From positions 2,170,001 through 2,234,000 of the forward strand of contig NZ_BAABJI010000002.1 in the NCBI RefSeq assembly GCF_039543225.1: 64,000 nucleotides of DNA, in the 5' to 3' direction. Origin of the DNA: Mucilaginibacter defluvii. GTDB taxonomy: Bacteria > Bacteroidota > Bacteroidia > Sphingobacteriales > Sphingobacteriaceae. The translations under genes and the position numbers were made by a program. Positions 43,919-52,763 of the stretch are shown one piece after another. Position 1 is the first letter of the stretch. The number at the start of each line of letters is the position of its first letter. The notes under the pieces are model-generated. The model was not told where the DNA came from. It saw nothing but the letters and a program-made list of their open reading frames with translations, and did not search any database.

Positions 43919-45529
43919 ATGAAGATAACTTTTACAAGAACTGCTTTGGCGTTACTAATGTTGGGTGTGGCCGTGGCAGGCTGCTCAAAAAAACAGCGGT
44001 CGCAAAAAACAGGCCTTGTTTATAACGACAGATCCAACGGCGGTTATATGCGTTTCAGGCAAACCCACCCAAGCCCCGGCCCCGGGCTGGTGCCTATTGA
44101 GGGTGGTACGTTTGTAATGGGCGGCAGTGCCGATCAGGACGTGATGTTTGATAATAATAACACCAGGCGCCGGGTTACAGTACCATCTTTTTATATGGAC
44201 GAAACTGAGGTATCTAACCAGGATTGGCTGGATTACCTGCACTGGATAAATATCACTTTCCCTGACGATCGGGAGCTTTATTACAATGCAACGCCAGATA
44301 CACTGGTTTGGCGCAGGCCACTATCATACAACGAACCTTATGTTGATAACTACCTAAGGCACCCGGCTTTTCAGGATTATCCGGTTGTAGGTGTTACCTG
44401 GGAGCAGGCACAGGATTACTGTGCATGGCGTACCGACCGTACAAACGAAAATATTTTACGCGAACGCGGCTATTTGGCTAATTGGAAAGACAATGCCGCC
44501 CGTAAAGGTAAAGAGCCTTTTAACACCGATATTTATACTAACAACCAATACCGTGGCCCGGGCATAGATGGTAAAAAAATGATGCCCGACCTAAATCCGA
44601 ACGCGCAGGGAACAAAAGCAGTACGCCCGGTACGTATGGAAGATGGTATACTAAAACAGGGCTATCGTTTACCATCTGAAGCGGAGTGGGAATACGCCGC
44701 GCTTTCGCTTGCAGGTAACACCGAATTTGAAAACATAAATGATGGTAAAGTTTACCCATGGAATGGCCTCGGCGTCCGTTCTCCCAAAAAAGCTACCCGT
44801 GGCTTAATGCTGGCTAACTTTAAACGTGGTAACGGCGATAACGCCGGTGTTGGTGGTTACCTGAATGATAAGGCTGACATTACCGCGCCGGTACGTTCAT
44901 ACGAACCCAATGATTTTGGTTTATACAACATGGCGGGCAACGTAAACGAATGGGTGGCGGATACTTATCGCCAAATGTCATTTGAAGACGTGGAGGATTT
45001 TAACCCTTTCCGTGGTAACGAGTTTACCAACAAACGTATGGCCGATCCGACAAAGGGTGTTTATGCTAAGGATAAATACGGCAGGCCGATAAAGGACCCG
45101 GCGAAATCAAACCGCAAAATGAAATACAGCGAGTTTATCGCCTTGCAACAAGGCGGTAATGCGCAAAACAGTACAGGCGACGCACAGGCACCTGCCGCAA
45201 CCGATAGCACGGGCGTTACAGCTACCGCTACGCCAAGCTCCATAGCGGGCAAACCCTACACAAACGACTATCGCGATTATATAGATACCGTTGATGCTGC
45301 CTTATATGGCACTACTACATTGGTAAGCAACCGCTCAAAGGTTTACAAAGGCGGCTCGTGGAACGATATGGCCTACTGGTTAAACCCAGCAACCCGCCGC
45401 TTTATGGATCAGGACAATTCGAGCGCCGAAGTTGGCTTCCGCTGCGCCATGACGATGGTTGGCGCGCCTGAGATCAATCCGCAAGGCAAACCACACATCA
45501 GGGTTAAAAAACCAAAAAATTCGAGATAA
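43919..45529 (+). CDS. gldJ: gliding motility / T9SS lipoprotein GldJ
   Basis: 536 residues. Lipobox ALLMLGVAVAGC places the acylated cysteine at about residue 22. A formylglycine-generating-enzyme-like (SUMF1) domain runs through GTFVMGGSADQDVMFDNNNT, FYMDETEVSNQDWLDYL, YRLPSEAEWEYAA, NMAGNVNEWVAD and GGSWND...GFRCAMTM. GldJ is structural, not catalytic; it stabilises GldK and is needed for T9SS and gliding. A long Q/N/A/T-rich insert (about 400-445) is unusual. The gene is divergent from porV and followed by a terminator. Confidence 0.93.
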   Translation: MKITFTRTALALLMLGVAVAGCSKKQRSQKTGLVYNDRSNGGYMRFRQTHPSPGPGLVPIEGGTFVMGGSADQDVMFDNNNTRRRVTVPSFYMDETEVSNQDWLDYLHWINITFPDDRELYYNATPDTLVWRRPLSYNEPYVDNYLRHPAFQDYPVVGVTWEQAQDYCAWRTDRTNENILRERGYLANWKDNAARKGKEPFNTDIYTNNQYRGPGIDGKKMMPDLNPNAQGTKAVRPVRMEDGILKQGYRLPSEAEWEYAALSLAGNTEFENINDGKVYPWNGLGVRSPKKATRGLMLANFKRGNGDNAGVGGYLNDKADITAPVRSYEPNDFGLYNMAGNVNEWVADTYRQMSFEDVEDFNPFRGNEFTNKRMADPTKGVYAKDKYGRPIKDPAKSNRKMKYSEFIALQQGGNAQNSTGDAQAPAATDSTGVTATATPSSIAGKPYTNDYRDYIDTVDAALYGTTTLVSNRSKVYKGGSWNDMAYWLNPATRRFMDQDNSSAEVGFRCAMTMVGAPEINPQGKPHIRVKKPKNSR

Positions 45530-45543
45530 TATCTTGAAGAGAT

Positions 45544-45584
45544 AAAACAGAAAAGCCGCGAGTAATTGCGGCTTTCTCTGTTTT
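45544..45584 (+). terminator. intrinsic terminator after gldJ
   Basis: AAGCCGC (45553-45559) and GCGGCTT (45568-45574) pair, extended by AAAACAGA with TCTGTTTT, over an 8-base loop and a T-rich end. The remaining gap to 45854 has no gene. Confidence 0.8.
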
Positions 45585-45854
45585 ATGAAACCTAAATTTC
45601 TTTATACGAGTATTGGTTAACATTCGTTACTTGTCCTCAATTTCTTCTGAGTGATCAAAAGAAACAAAAATCACCGGCTGTTTAATTTTCTTATAACGTT
45701 AGTATTTTTTTTAGTGCTACCCGAAAATTAAAAGGCCGGAAACTCGAATATGAGAGATTTCTACTTTAAGTATTAATCACTCTGAGTAGTATGATAGAGA
45801 GGTTTCTTAATACGGTTTGAAATGGCAACCTTTATAATTGTAACGTAGCGGTAT

Positions 45855-46517
45855 CTACTTAGTGAAGGCATACTGCACCAGGTTAGCGCCCATTTTAAGC
45901 GCTTTCAGGCGCGTTTCCTGGCTATCGCCGGGGTACGTTCCATAATCCTCCCAGCCGTTGCCTAAATCGCTTTCGTAGGAGTAAAAACACACAAGTTTGC
46001 CTTTGTAGATCAGGCCGAATGCCTGCGGTCTTTTATTGTCGTGTTCATGTACCTTAGGCAAGCCGTTAGGCAGTTCATATTTCTGGTGAAATACCGGGTG
46101 ATTTAAGGGCAACTCTACAAAATCCAGCTCGGGGAAAACCTTTTTCATTTGCGGACGGATAAATTTGTCAAGCCCGTAATTATCATCAATATGCAAAAAG
46201 CCGCCGCCGGTTAAATATTTGCGCATGTTTTGTGCTTCCTGTGCCGAAAAGATCACGTTGCCGTGCCCGGTCAGGAATACGAAGGGGTAATCAAACAATT
46301 GCGCACTACCTACTTCTACAATTTCCTCTTCAGCCTGAAAATTGGTTTTAAGATTTGTGTTGCAAAATTTGATGAGGTTTTGCAAAGCTGTACGGTCGCC
46401 ATACCAATCGCCGCCACCGTTATACTTTACACGCCCTATTTTATAAGTAGGCGCGTTAAAAGCTGCAAGCAATGCCACACCACTTATAACACCCAACCAT
46501 AGCAATCCCTTTTTCAT
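45855..46517 (-). CDS. DUF4159 domain protein
   Basis: 220 residues with an N-terminal signal/anchor (GLLWLGVISGVALLAAFN) and the DUF4159 core: KYNGGGDWYGD, PFVFLTGHGNVIFSAQEA, YLTGGGFLHIDDNYGLDKFI and LPLNHPVFH. The fold is class I glutamine-amidotransferase-like, usually found in membrane-protein clusters; no activity is assigned. Its ATG overlaps the rsmE stop by 4 bases (ATGA), so they are co-translated. Confidence 0.88.
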   Translation of the reverse strand: MKKGLLWLGVISGVALLAAFNAPTYKIGRVKYNGGGDWYGDRTALQNLIKFCNTNLKTNFQAEEEIVEVGSAQLFDYPFVFLTGHGNVIFSAQEAQNMRKYLTGGGFLHIDDNYGLDKFIRPQMKKVFPELDFVELPLNHPVFHQKYELPNGLPKVHEHDNKRPQAFGLIYKGKLVCFYSYESDLGNGWEDYGTYPGDSQETRLKALKMGANLVQYAFTK

Positions 46518-47224
46518 AGTCGGTTCAAAAAGTTCACCTCAAAGCAGGCTTCTAAAGCAGCCGTCTCGGTACGCAGGCGGCTCTCACCTAAAGTTATGGC
46601 TTTATAACCGGCATTTAAAGCGGCAACCACCTCGTTTTCGGTAAAGTCACCTTCCGGGCCAATCAGGATGGTGTTTTTACTACCGGTTTCAAGTACCGAC
46701 TTAAGCGACGCTTTAGCGCCGGGGTTACAGTGCGCAATAAAACCATGTCCGCTTAATCCAGCGGAGATGAATTTAGCAAAAGGAATGGGCTCATTTAAAA
46801 CCGGGTGATAGGCTTTGATGGATTGCTTTACTGCTGAAGTAATGATGCGGTTAAGCCGGTCAACCCGTGCTTCTTTACGCTCGGAGCGCTGGCAGATGAT
46901 GAGCGATATTTCATCAATTCCTATTTCTGTGGCTTTCTCAAGGAACCATTCCAGCCGCTCAATATTCTTTGTGGGAGCTACCGCGATATGCAGGTAATGA
47001 TTGCGCTGCTGGTATTTTTCGTTTACCGAAACTATATCCAGTATGGTACGCTTAGGGTGTGCATCCTTAATACGGGCTACATAAAACCCGCCCCGGCCAT
47101 CAATCAACTGTATCTCATCGCCAACGTTAAGACGTAGCACACGTGCGCAATGCTTGCTTTCCTCTTCGTTTAAAAAGTATTGCTTTACCGAAGGCTGAAT
47201 ATCGGGTGTATAGAACAGATGCAT
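46514..47224 (-). CDS. rsmE: 16S rRNA (uracil-1498-N3)-methyltransferase
   Basis: 236 residues. Start MHLFYTPDIQPSVKQYFLNE with a PUA-like N-terminus; SPOUT knot motifs are seen in LIGPEGDFTENEVVAALNAG and ITLGESRLRTETAALEACF. RsmE methylates U1498 of 16S rRNA. It lies between a CBS/HlyC gene and the DUF4159 gene, same strand. Confidence 0.95.
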   Translation of the reverse strand: MHLFYTPDIQPSVKQYFLNEEESKHCARVLRLNVGDEIQLIDGRGGFYVARIKDAHPKRTILDIVSVNEKYQQRNHYLHIAVAPTKNIERLEWFLEKATEIGIDEISLIICQRSERKEARVDRLNRIITSAVKQSIKAYHPVLNEPIPFAKFISAGLSGHGFIAHCNPGAKASLKSVLETGSKNTILIGPEGDFTENEVVAALNAGYKAITLGESRLRTETAALEACFEVNFLNRL

Positions 47225-47233
47225 AGACGCAAA

Positions 47234-48577
47234 TTAATGCAAATCTACGGTATCTTCATCATTTATCAGCAGTTCAAGCTTTACCGACTCAATGTTCTGG
47301 TCGGATTTTTTGAGTACGGTGATGTTATAGCCATTCGCTTCTTTCTGTTCGCCCACATCCGGTATTTTACCAAACAAGTCGCCCAGCCAGCCTGAAACCG
47401 TATCATAATCGCCGTCCTCAGGCAAATCATGCGGCAAGTGTTCGTTAACATCGTATATAGAAGCAAGGGCATTTACAATAAATTCCCGTTCGTTCACTTC
47501 CTCAACTATAGGTTTTTCTTCGTCGTACTCGTCCTGTATCTCTCCTACCAGCTCCTCTACGATGTCCTCAAGTGTAACCATACCGGCGGTACCGCCAAAC
47601 TCGTCGAGCACAATGGCTATTTGCATACGCTTTTGCTGCAGCTCGGCCATCAGATCATTGATCTTCTTGGTTTCCGGAACAAAGTATGGCTTACGTATAA
47701 TTTCCTTAAGGTTGATATCCTCACCCTTCACCAGCAAGGGCAATATATCTTTGGTGTGAACAATGCCCACAATCTTGTCAATCACTTCCTCGTACACCGG
47801 CATGCGTGAGTAACCTTCTTCAATAAGGGTTTCGAGTAGTTCCTGACGATCTGTCTCAATATCGATACCTGATATTTTGGTACGGGGCACCATGATGTTC
47901 TTAACCACACGCTCGTTAAACTCGAACACATTCTGGATCAGCTCATGCTCATTACTATCCAAGGCGCCTGACTCCTTGCCTTGTTCAAGCAGGTATTGTA
48001 ATTCTTCAGAGCTGTGATGGCTTTCGCCATGTACTGTTATAATACCTAACAAACGCAGTATAAAATTAGCGAAGCCATTAAGCAGCCATATCAATGGCCT
48101 GAAGAAAACGTAAAAAAATCTTAACGGCCATGATATAGCCATTACCGTGCGAACCGATTTTTGTATTGCTAACGATTTGGGCGCAAGTTCACCAAAAACT
48201 ATATGCAATATTGTAATTATAGCAAAAGCAGCTACATGGCTCGAATTAATGATCCAGGATGAAGTAATGGTGAAGCCTAACCACGAAAAGAGGTTTAACA
48301 TTACAGCCGTCATTACTGATTCACCGGCCCAGCCTAAACCTAAAGAAGCTAAGGTAATACCTAACTGTGTGGCTGCTAAGTAACCATCGAGATTGTGCAT
48401 AATGCCACGGGCTACTTTTGCCGCCTGGCTGCCTGACTTAGCTTTTATTTCAATTTGTGAACCACGGACTCTTACCATTGCAAATTCTGCTGCAACAAAA
48501 AATCCGTTTAACAATACCAGGAAAAAGGTAAAGATTATTTTAAAACCGCTAATTTCAAGTTCGAGTCCGGGGTCCAT
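47234..48577 (-). CDS. DUF21/CBS/CorC-HlyC membrane protein (hemolysin family)
   Basis: 447 residues. N-terminal DUF21 membrane domain (about 1-190) with NGFFVAAEFAMVRVRGSQIE and GWAGESVMT; paired CBS domains (about 205-335, VKNIMVPRTKISGID and FVPETKKINDLMAELQQKR); C-terminal CorC_HlyC domain with DYDTVSGWLGDLFG. Family members act in Mg2+/Co2+ transport or regulation. It is related to gliding-associated GldE; whether it is that protein cannot be decided. Starts 7 bases after ppa. Confidence 0.92.
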   Translation of the reverse strand: MDPGLELEISGFKIIFTFFLVLLNGFFVAAEFAMVRVRGSQIEIKAKSGSQAAKVARGIMHNLDGYLAATQLGITLASLGLGWAGESVMTAVMLNLFSWLGFTITSSWIINSSHVAAFAIITILHIVFGELAPKSLAIQKSVRTVMAISWPLRFFYVFFRPLIWLLNGFANFILRLLGIITVHGESHHSSEELQYLLEQGKESGALDSNEHELIQNVFEFNERVVKNIMVPRTKISGIDIETDRQELLETLIEEGYSRMPVYEEVIDKIVGIVHTKDILPLLVKGEDINLKEIIRKPYFVPETKKINDLMAELQQKRMQIAIVLDEFGGTAGMVTLEDIVEELVGEIQDEYDEEKPIVEEVNEREFIVNALASIYDVNEHLPHDLPEDGDYDTVSGWLGDLFGKIPDVGEQKEANGYNITVLKKSDQNIESVKLELLINDEDTVDLH

Positions 48578-48584
48578 GTATTAA

Positions 48585-49130
48585 TTATTGGTAAACAGGA
48601 AAGGTACTCTGGTAAAGCTCAATGCTTTCCGTTATTACCTTATGTGCATAACTTACGCCAAGCCATTTTTCGATGGTTACGTTTTTGCCTTCAAGGGTTT
48701 TGTAATCCTGGAAGAAACGAACGATCTCTTTCATAGTATGCGGCGGCAGTTCAGAAATATCGTTGATGTAGTTTACCGACATATCGTTAGCGGCAACGGC
48801 TATGATCTTGTCATCCTGCTCGCCATTATCAACCATGTGCATTACACCGATAACTTTAGCCTCGATGATCGACATCGGGTAAACGTCAACAGAGCAAATT
48901 ACCAATATATCCAGCGGATCTTTATCATCACAATAAGTTTGTGGAATAAAGCCGTAATTAGCAGGGTACATTACTGATGAAAACAGTACACGGTCAAGCT
49001 TTAACAAACCTGAATCTTTATCTATTTCGTATTTCGCTTTCGAGCCTTTTGGTATCTCGATGATCGCGCTTACTACTTCCGGAACATTTTTACCAGCTGA
49101 TACCTGGTGCCATGGGTGTTGAGTACTCAT
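48585..49130 (-). CDS. ppa: inorganic pyrophosphatase (soluble family I)
   Basis: 181 residues. [32 protein letters not shown], then [11 protein letters not shown] with the acidic metal ligands, and [13 protein letters not shown] are all family I PPase signatures. It hydrolyses PPi to drive biosynthesis. The start [20 protein letters not shown] follows the DedA stop directly. Confidence 0.96.
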   Translation of the reverse strand: MSTQHPWHQVSAGKNVPEVVSAIIEIPKGSKAKYEIDKDSGLLKLDRVLFSSVMYPANYGFIPQTYCDDKDPLDILVICSVDVYPMSIIEAKVIGVMHMVDNGEQDDKIIAVAANDMSVNYINDISELPPHTMKEIVRFFQDYKTLEGKNVTIEKWLGVSYAHKVITESIELYQSTFPVYQ

Positions 49131-49802
49131 TTATTCTTGTATATCTTTATTATCAATTTCGTTTTCTTTAACGCTTTTACCGCTAATAAGTTTCTTTTTC
49201 ACGAAAGCAAATATCAGGGGGGCCGTTGTTATTACCAGGAATGCTAAAATAACATACTGCAAATAATTTTCTATTTCAGGATAATTCCTGCCTAAAAAAT
49301 AACCTGCCAATGTAAGTGTGCTCACCCATAAAACGCTGCCCGTTATATTGTATAGGGTGAACTGTTTAAAACTTACCTTAACAACTCCTGCAAAGATAGG
49401 CGCAAAAGTTCTGATTATCGGAAAAAATCTGCCTAAAATAAGCGCAGTACCGCCATATTTATGATAAAAATCCTCGGCAACCTTTACATAACGCTTTTTA
49501 AAGAACCATGAATCCTTGCGTTTGTACAATAAAGGCCCCGTTCGGTAGCCAAACCAGTAGCCTACGTAGTTGCCTAAAATACCCGCAATTGCCAATGATA
49601 AAACCAGCATGCTGATATCAACAGGTAACTTACCCGCCGCGCAAAATATACCTGCCATAAACAACAGGTAATCGCCGGGCAGAAAGAAACCGAAGAACAG
49701 GCCCGTTTCGGCAAAAACCACTACAAGTAAAACGTAAAAGCCAAAACCGATTATGGTATTGGCATCAGTTAAACTTTGCAGGTTATCCCAAATGTTTTCC
49801 AT
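49131..49802 (-). CDS. DedA family membrane protein
   Basis: 223 residues. GLFFGFFLPGDYLLFMAGIF (E-x3-P-G-x-like conserved loop), GYWFGYRTGPLL and RFFPIIRTFAPIFAGVVKVS (R-x3-R-x5-G motif) are DedA hallmarks. DedA proteins are polytopic and support membrane potential and undecaprenyl-phosphate or lipid flipping. Directly adjacent to ppa. Confidence 0.93.
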   Translation of the reverse strand: MENIWDNLQSLTDANTIIGFGFYVLLVVVFAETGLFFGFFLPGDYLLFMAGIFCAAGKLPVDISMLVLSLAIAGILGNYVGYWFGYRTGPLLYKRKDSWFFKKRYVKVAEDFYHKYGGTALILGRFFPIIRTFAPIFAGVVKVSFKQFTLYNITGSVLWVSTLTLAGYFLGRNYPEIENYLQYVILAFLVITTAPLIFAFVKKKLISGKSVKENEIDNKDIQE

Positions 49803-49860
49803 GCGGTTAGGCCATAAAACTACAAATAATTATCTGAAGTTGTGACGGCCTGTTTTGTTA

Positions 49861-51240
49861 TCAAATCAGATCAGATATCAACGCCGGATAAACCCCTATC
49901 ACGATAGTGATTACCGCAGATAAGCCCAAAACAAAGGTATAGTAAGCCGGTACGGCTACCTCGCTCCTGTCGGTTGTACGGAAATACATCGCTATAATAA
50001 CCCTGAAATAATAGAAGATACTGATTATGGCGTTAACAACCGCAAGCACCACCAGCCATATCTGGTATTTATTCAATGCTTCAGAAAACATAAAAAATTT
50101 ACCGATGAAGCCCGCGGTTAAAGGAATACCTGCCAATGATAACATGGCTACGGTTAGCGTAAACGCCAAAAACGGATTTTTTGAGGCCAGCCCGTTAAAG
50201 CTGTCAAAACTATCTGAACCGCTTTGGCGGTGCACCAGTATTAACGCGGCGAAAGCGATGATTGAGGCTACCGAGTAAGCCGACGCGTAAACAAATACGG
50301 AGCTTGCAGACGCCGAGCCCAATGCTACGATAGCAAACAGCAGGTAACCGGCATGCGAGATGCTGGAAAATGCCAGCATACGCTTAAAGCTCTGCTGATA
50401 AAGGGCAGTTATATTGCCTATAAATAGTGTAAGAATAGTGATACCCAATAACACTGGCGTCCAAAAATCAGACAGGGTGGCGAAGCATGCAGAAAACAAA
50501 CGCAGGAATGCGGCGAACCCGGCTGTTTTCACCACGGTCGACATAAAGGTGGTAATCAGCGTAGGTGCGCCTTCGTATACGTCCGGAGTCCAGAAATGAA
50601 AAGGCGCGGCACCCACCTTGAAGCACATACCTACTATAACCAGCAACAGGCCGGTATAAAACAGCGGACTGATCTGTCTCGGGTTTTCAATAACATAATT
50701 GCGGATCGCTTCCAGGTTGAATGAACCTGAAGCGCCGTAGATCAACGTTATACCAAACAACAGGAAACCGGTTGAAAAGGCTCCCATCAGGAAATATTTT
50801 AAAGCTGCCTCGTTGGATGCAAAGTCGTTTTTACGGATACCTGCCAGAATATATAAACTTACGGACATGATCTCGATACCGATAAACAGCATCACCATAT
50901 TGTGGAATGATACCATTACGATGATACCTGCCAAAGCAAATAATATAATAGCGTAATACTCTGCCACGTGGCTGCTAATCTTTTCAAAGTAACCTTTTGA
51001 AAGCAGTAAAATCAATATTGTGGAAAGTATGGTGATCCCAGAGAAGGCAACAGCGAACCTGTCAAACAACATCATGCCCGAAAATATAGGCTGAGCGTTA
51101 GTATTCCATTCGGCCGCTGCTGTGCAAAAAGCCGAAAGCAGTACTAACACCGTTACCGGTAATATTACATTGTTCGCCTTGAAAAGTCCTAAGTATAAAA
51201 CCACAAGGGCTAAAACAGATATTATTATTAAGGTGGTCAT
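49861..51240 (-). CDS. nuoN: NADH-quinone oxidoreductase subunit N
   Basis: 459 residues, about 14 membrane helices. IGIEIMSVSLYILAGIRKND holds a conserved Glu; KVGAAPFHFWTPDVYEGAPT and FKRMLAFSSISHAGYLLFAI are antiporter-like proton-channel motifs. It is the most proximal Mrp-type pump subunit. It is the last gene of the nuoA-N operon. Confidence 0.95.
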   Translation of the reverse strand: MTTLIIISVLALVVLYLGLFKANNVILPVTVLVLLSAFCTAAAEWNTNAQPIFSGMMLFDRFAVAFSGITILSTILILLLSKGYFEKISSHVAEYYAIILFALAGIIVMVSFHNMVMLFIGIEIMSVSLYILAGIRKNDFASNEAALKYFLMGAFSTGFLLFGITLIYGASGSFNLEAIRNYVIENPRQISPLFYTGLLLVIVGMCFKVGAAPFHFWTPDVYEGAPTLITTFMSTVVKTAGFAAFLRLFSACFATLSDFWTPVLLGITILTLFIGNITALYQQSFKRMLAFSSISHAGYLLFAIVALGSASASSVFVYASAYSVASIIAFAALILVHRQSGSDSFDSFNGLASKNPFLAFTLTVAMLSLAGIPLTAGFIGKFFMFSEALNKYQIWLVVLAVVNAIISIFYYFRVIIAMYFRTTDRSEVAVPAYYTFVLGLSAVITIVIGVYPALISDLI

Positions 51241-51268
51241 CTTATAATTTGAAACTCTAAATTCTAAA

Positions 51269-52738
51269 TTACTTACTCGTCATTGCCGATACTTTCTGAC
51301 TAATATCGGCAAGCAGGGTGTTAACTGCTGCTTCGGATATGTGTAATAATGGTTGCGGATATACGCCCAACACAATGATGAGCGTACATATAATTCCTAA
51401 AACCAGTTTTTCGGTACCTGTAATATCCGTAAACAGGGCAGTCAATTCATTGGTTTCGCCATGCATTACCTGCTTGTACATGCGCAGCATATACACCGCT
51501 CCGAATATGATGGTCAAGCCAGCAACAGCAGCTATCCATATATTGTAATTAAATACCGCCTTTAACAATAAAAACTCACCGATAAAACCATTGGTTAATG
51601 GCAGGGCAACTGTTCCGAGGGTGATAATCAAAAATGCTATAGCAAACTGAGGCGCCACCTTGGCAATGCCGCCCATCAAACTGATATCGCGCGTGTTTAA
51701 CCTGCGGCTGATGATGTCCCACACAAAGAACAACCCGACTACGTTAACACCGTGGTTTATCATTTGGATCAATGCGCCTTGCATACCCTGGGTATTGTAT
51801 GCAAAGATGCCCGCCGCTATTAGACCAACGTGTGCTATTGATGAATATGCCACCAGGCGTTTACCATCTTTTTGATTAAACGCAATCAGCGAGGCATAAA
51901 CAATACCGATCACCGCTAATATGATCACGATGTTCTGCCATATTAAAAAGCCTACTGGCACGTTAGGCAGCAACCAGCGGATAACGCCGTATATACCCAT
52001 TTTTAACATAATACCCGAAAGCAACATAGTGCCGGCTGATGGCGATACGGTATAGGTATCAGGCTGCCAGGTATGGAATGGGAATACCGGCATTTTGATT
52101 GCAAAAGCAATAAAGAACGCCCAGAATAACCAGGCCTGCTGCAGGTTAGTTAAACCCATACTGGTTAAATTGCTCAGCTCGTATGTTTTTGCCGGACTGT
52201 GCATGTACAAATAGATAAGGCCTAACAGCATGAACAGCGAACCCGCGAAGGTGTAAATAAAGAACTTGATAGTGATACGAATGCGGTTTTCGCCGCCCCA
52301 CAAACCGCAGATAAAGTAGATGGGTATCAATGCCGCTTCCCAGCCCACATAAAATAAAAAGCCGTTAAGCGCAGTGAATACTGTTAACATACCAGCTTGC
52401 ATAAACAGGATAAGCGCATAAAAAGCACCTGCGTTTTTATATTGATGCTGATACGTAGTGAGTATAATAAGCGGAACAAGTACGGTGGTGAGTAACACCA
52501 TAATCATGCTAATGCCATCAATACCTGCCGTAAAATAAATACCAAATTTAGGTAACCAGGGATAGCTAACGCTGAACTGTACAGAAGCATCAGGCACAAA
52601 ACGGGTTAAAAGCAATAACGCTACAGCCAGCTCGGCAACAGCAAAAAATAACGCCACATGCTTGGCCGCGCCATTTTTAATAAAGGCGGTAATTACAGCG
52701 GCAATTACAGGTAAAAAAAGTAGAATACTAACCGTCAT
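51269..52738 (-). CDS. nuoM: NADH-quinone oxidoreductase subunit M
   Basis: 489 residues. GWEAALIPIYFICGLWGGEN (conserved Glu), FAIKMPVFPFHTWQPDTYTV and VAYSSIAHVGLIAAGIFAYN are antiporter-like channel motifs. It pumps protons as part of complex I. It lies between nuoL and nuoN. Confidence 0.96.
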   Translation of the reverse strand: MTVSILLFLPVIAAVITAFIKNGAAKHVALFFAVAELAVALLLLTRFVPDASVQFSVSYPWLPKFGIYFTAGIDGISMIMVLLTTVLVPLIILTTYQHQYKNAGAFYALILFMQAGMLTVFTALNGFLFYVGWEAALIPIYFICGLWGGENRIRITIKFFIYTFAGSLFMLLGLIYLYMHSPAKTYELSNLTSMGLTNLQQAWLFWAFFIAFAIKMPVFPFHTWQPDTYTVSPSAGTMLLSGIMLKMGIYGVIRWLLPNVPVGFLIWQNIVIILAVIGIVYASLIAFNQKDGKRLVAYSSIAHVGLIAAGIFAYNTQGMQGALIQMINHGVNVVGLFFVWDIISRRLNTRDISLMGGIAKVAPQFAIAFLIITLGTVALPLTNGFIGEFLLLKAVFNYNIWIAAVAGLTIIFGAVYMLRMYKQVMHGETNELTALFTDITGTEKLVLGIICTLIIVLGVYPQPLLHISEAAVNTLLADISQKVSAMTSK

Positions 52739-52763
52739 TTTATCAACTTAACGCTTGCGTTTT

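Noticed and set aside
45061..45252. Minus-strand small ORF in gldJ
   Set aside because: Antisense to the low-complexity insert of gldJ; no independent support.
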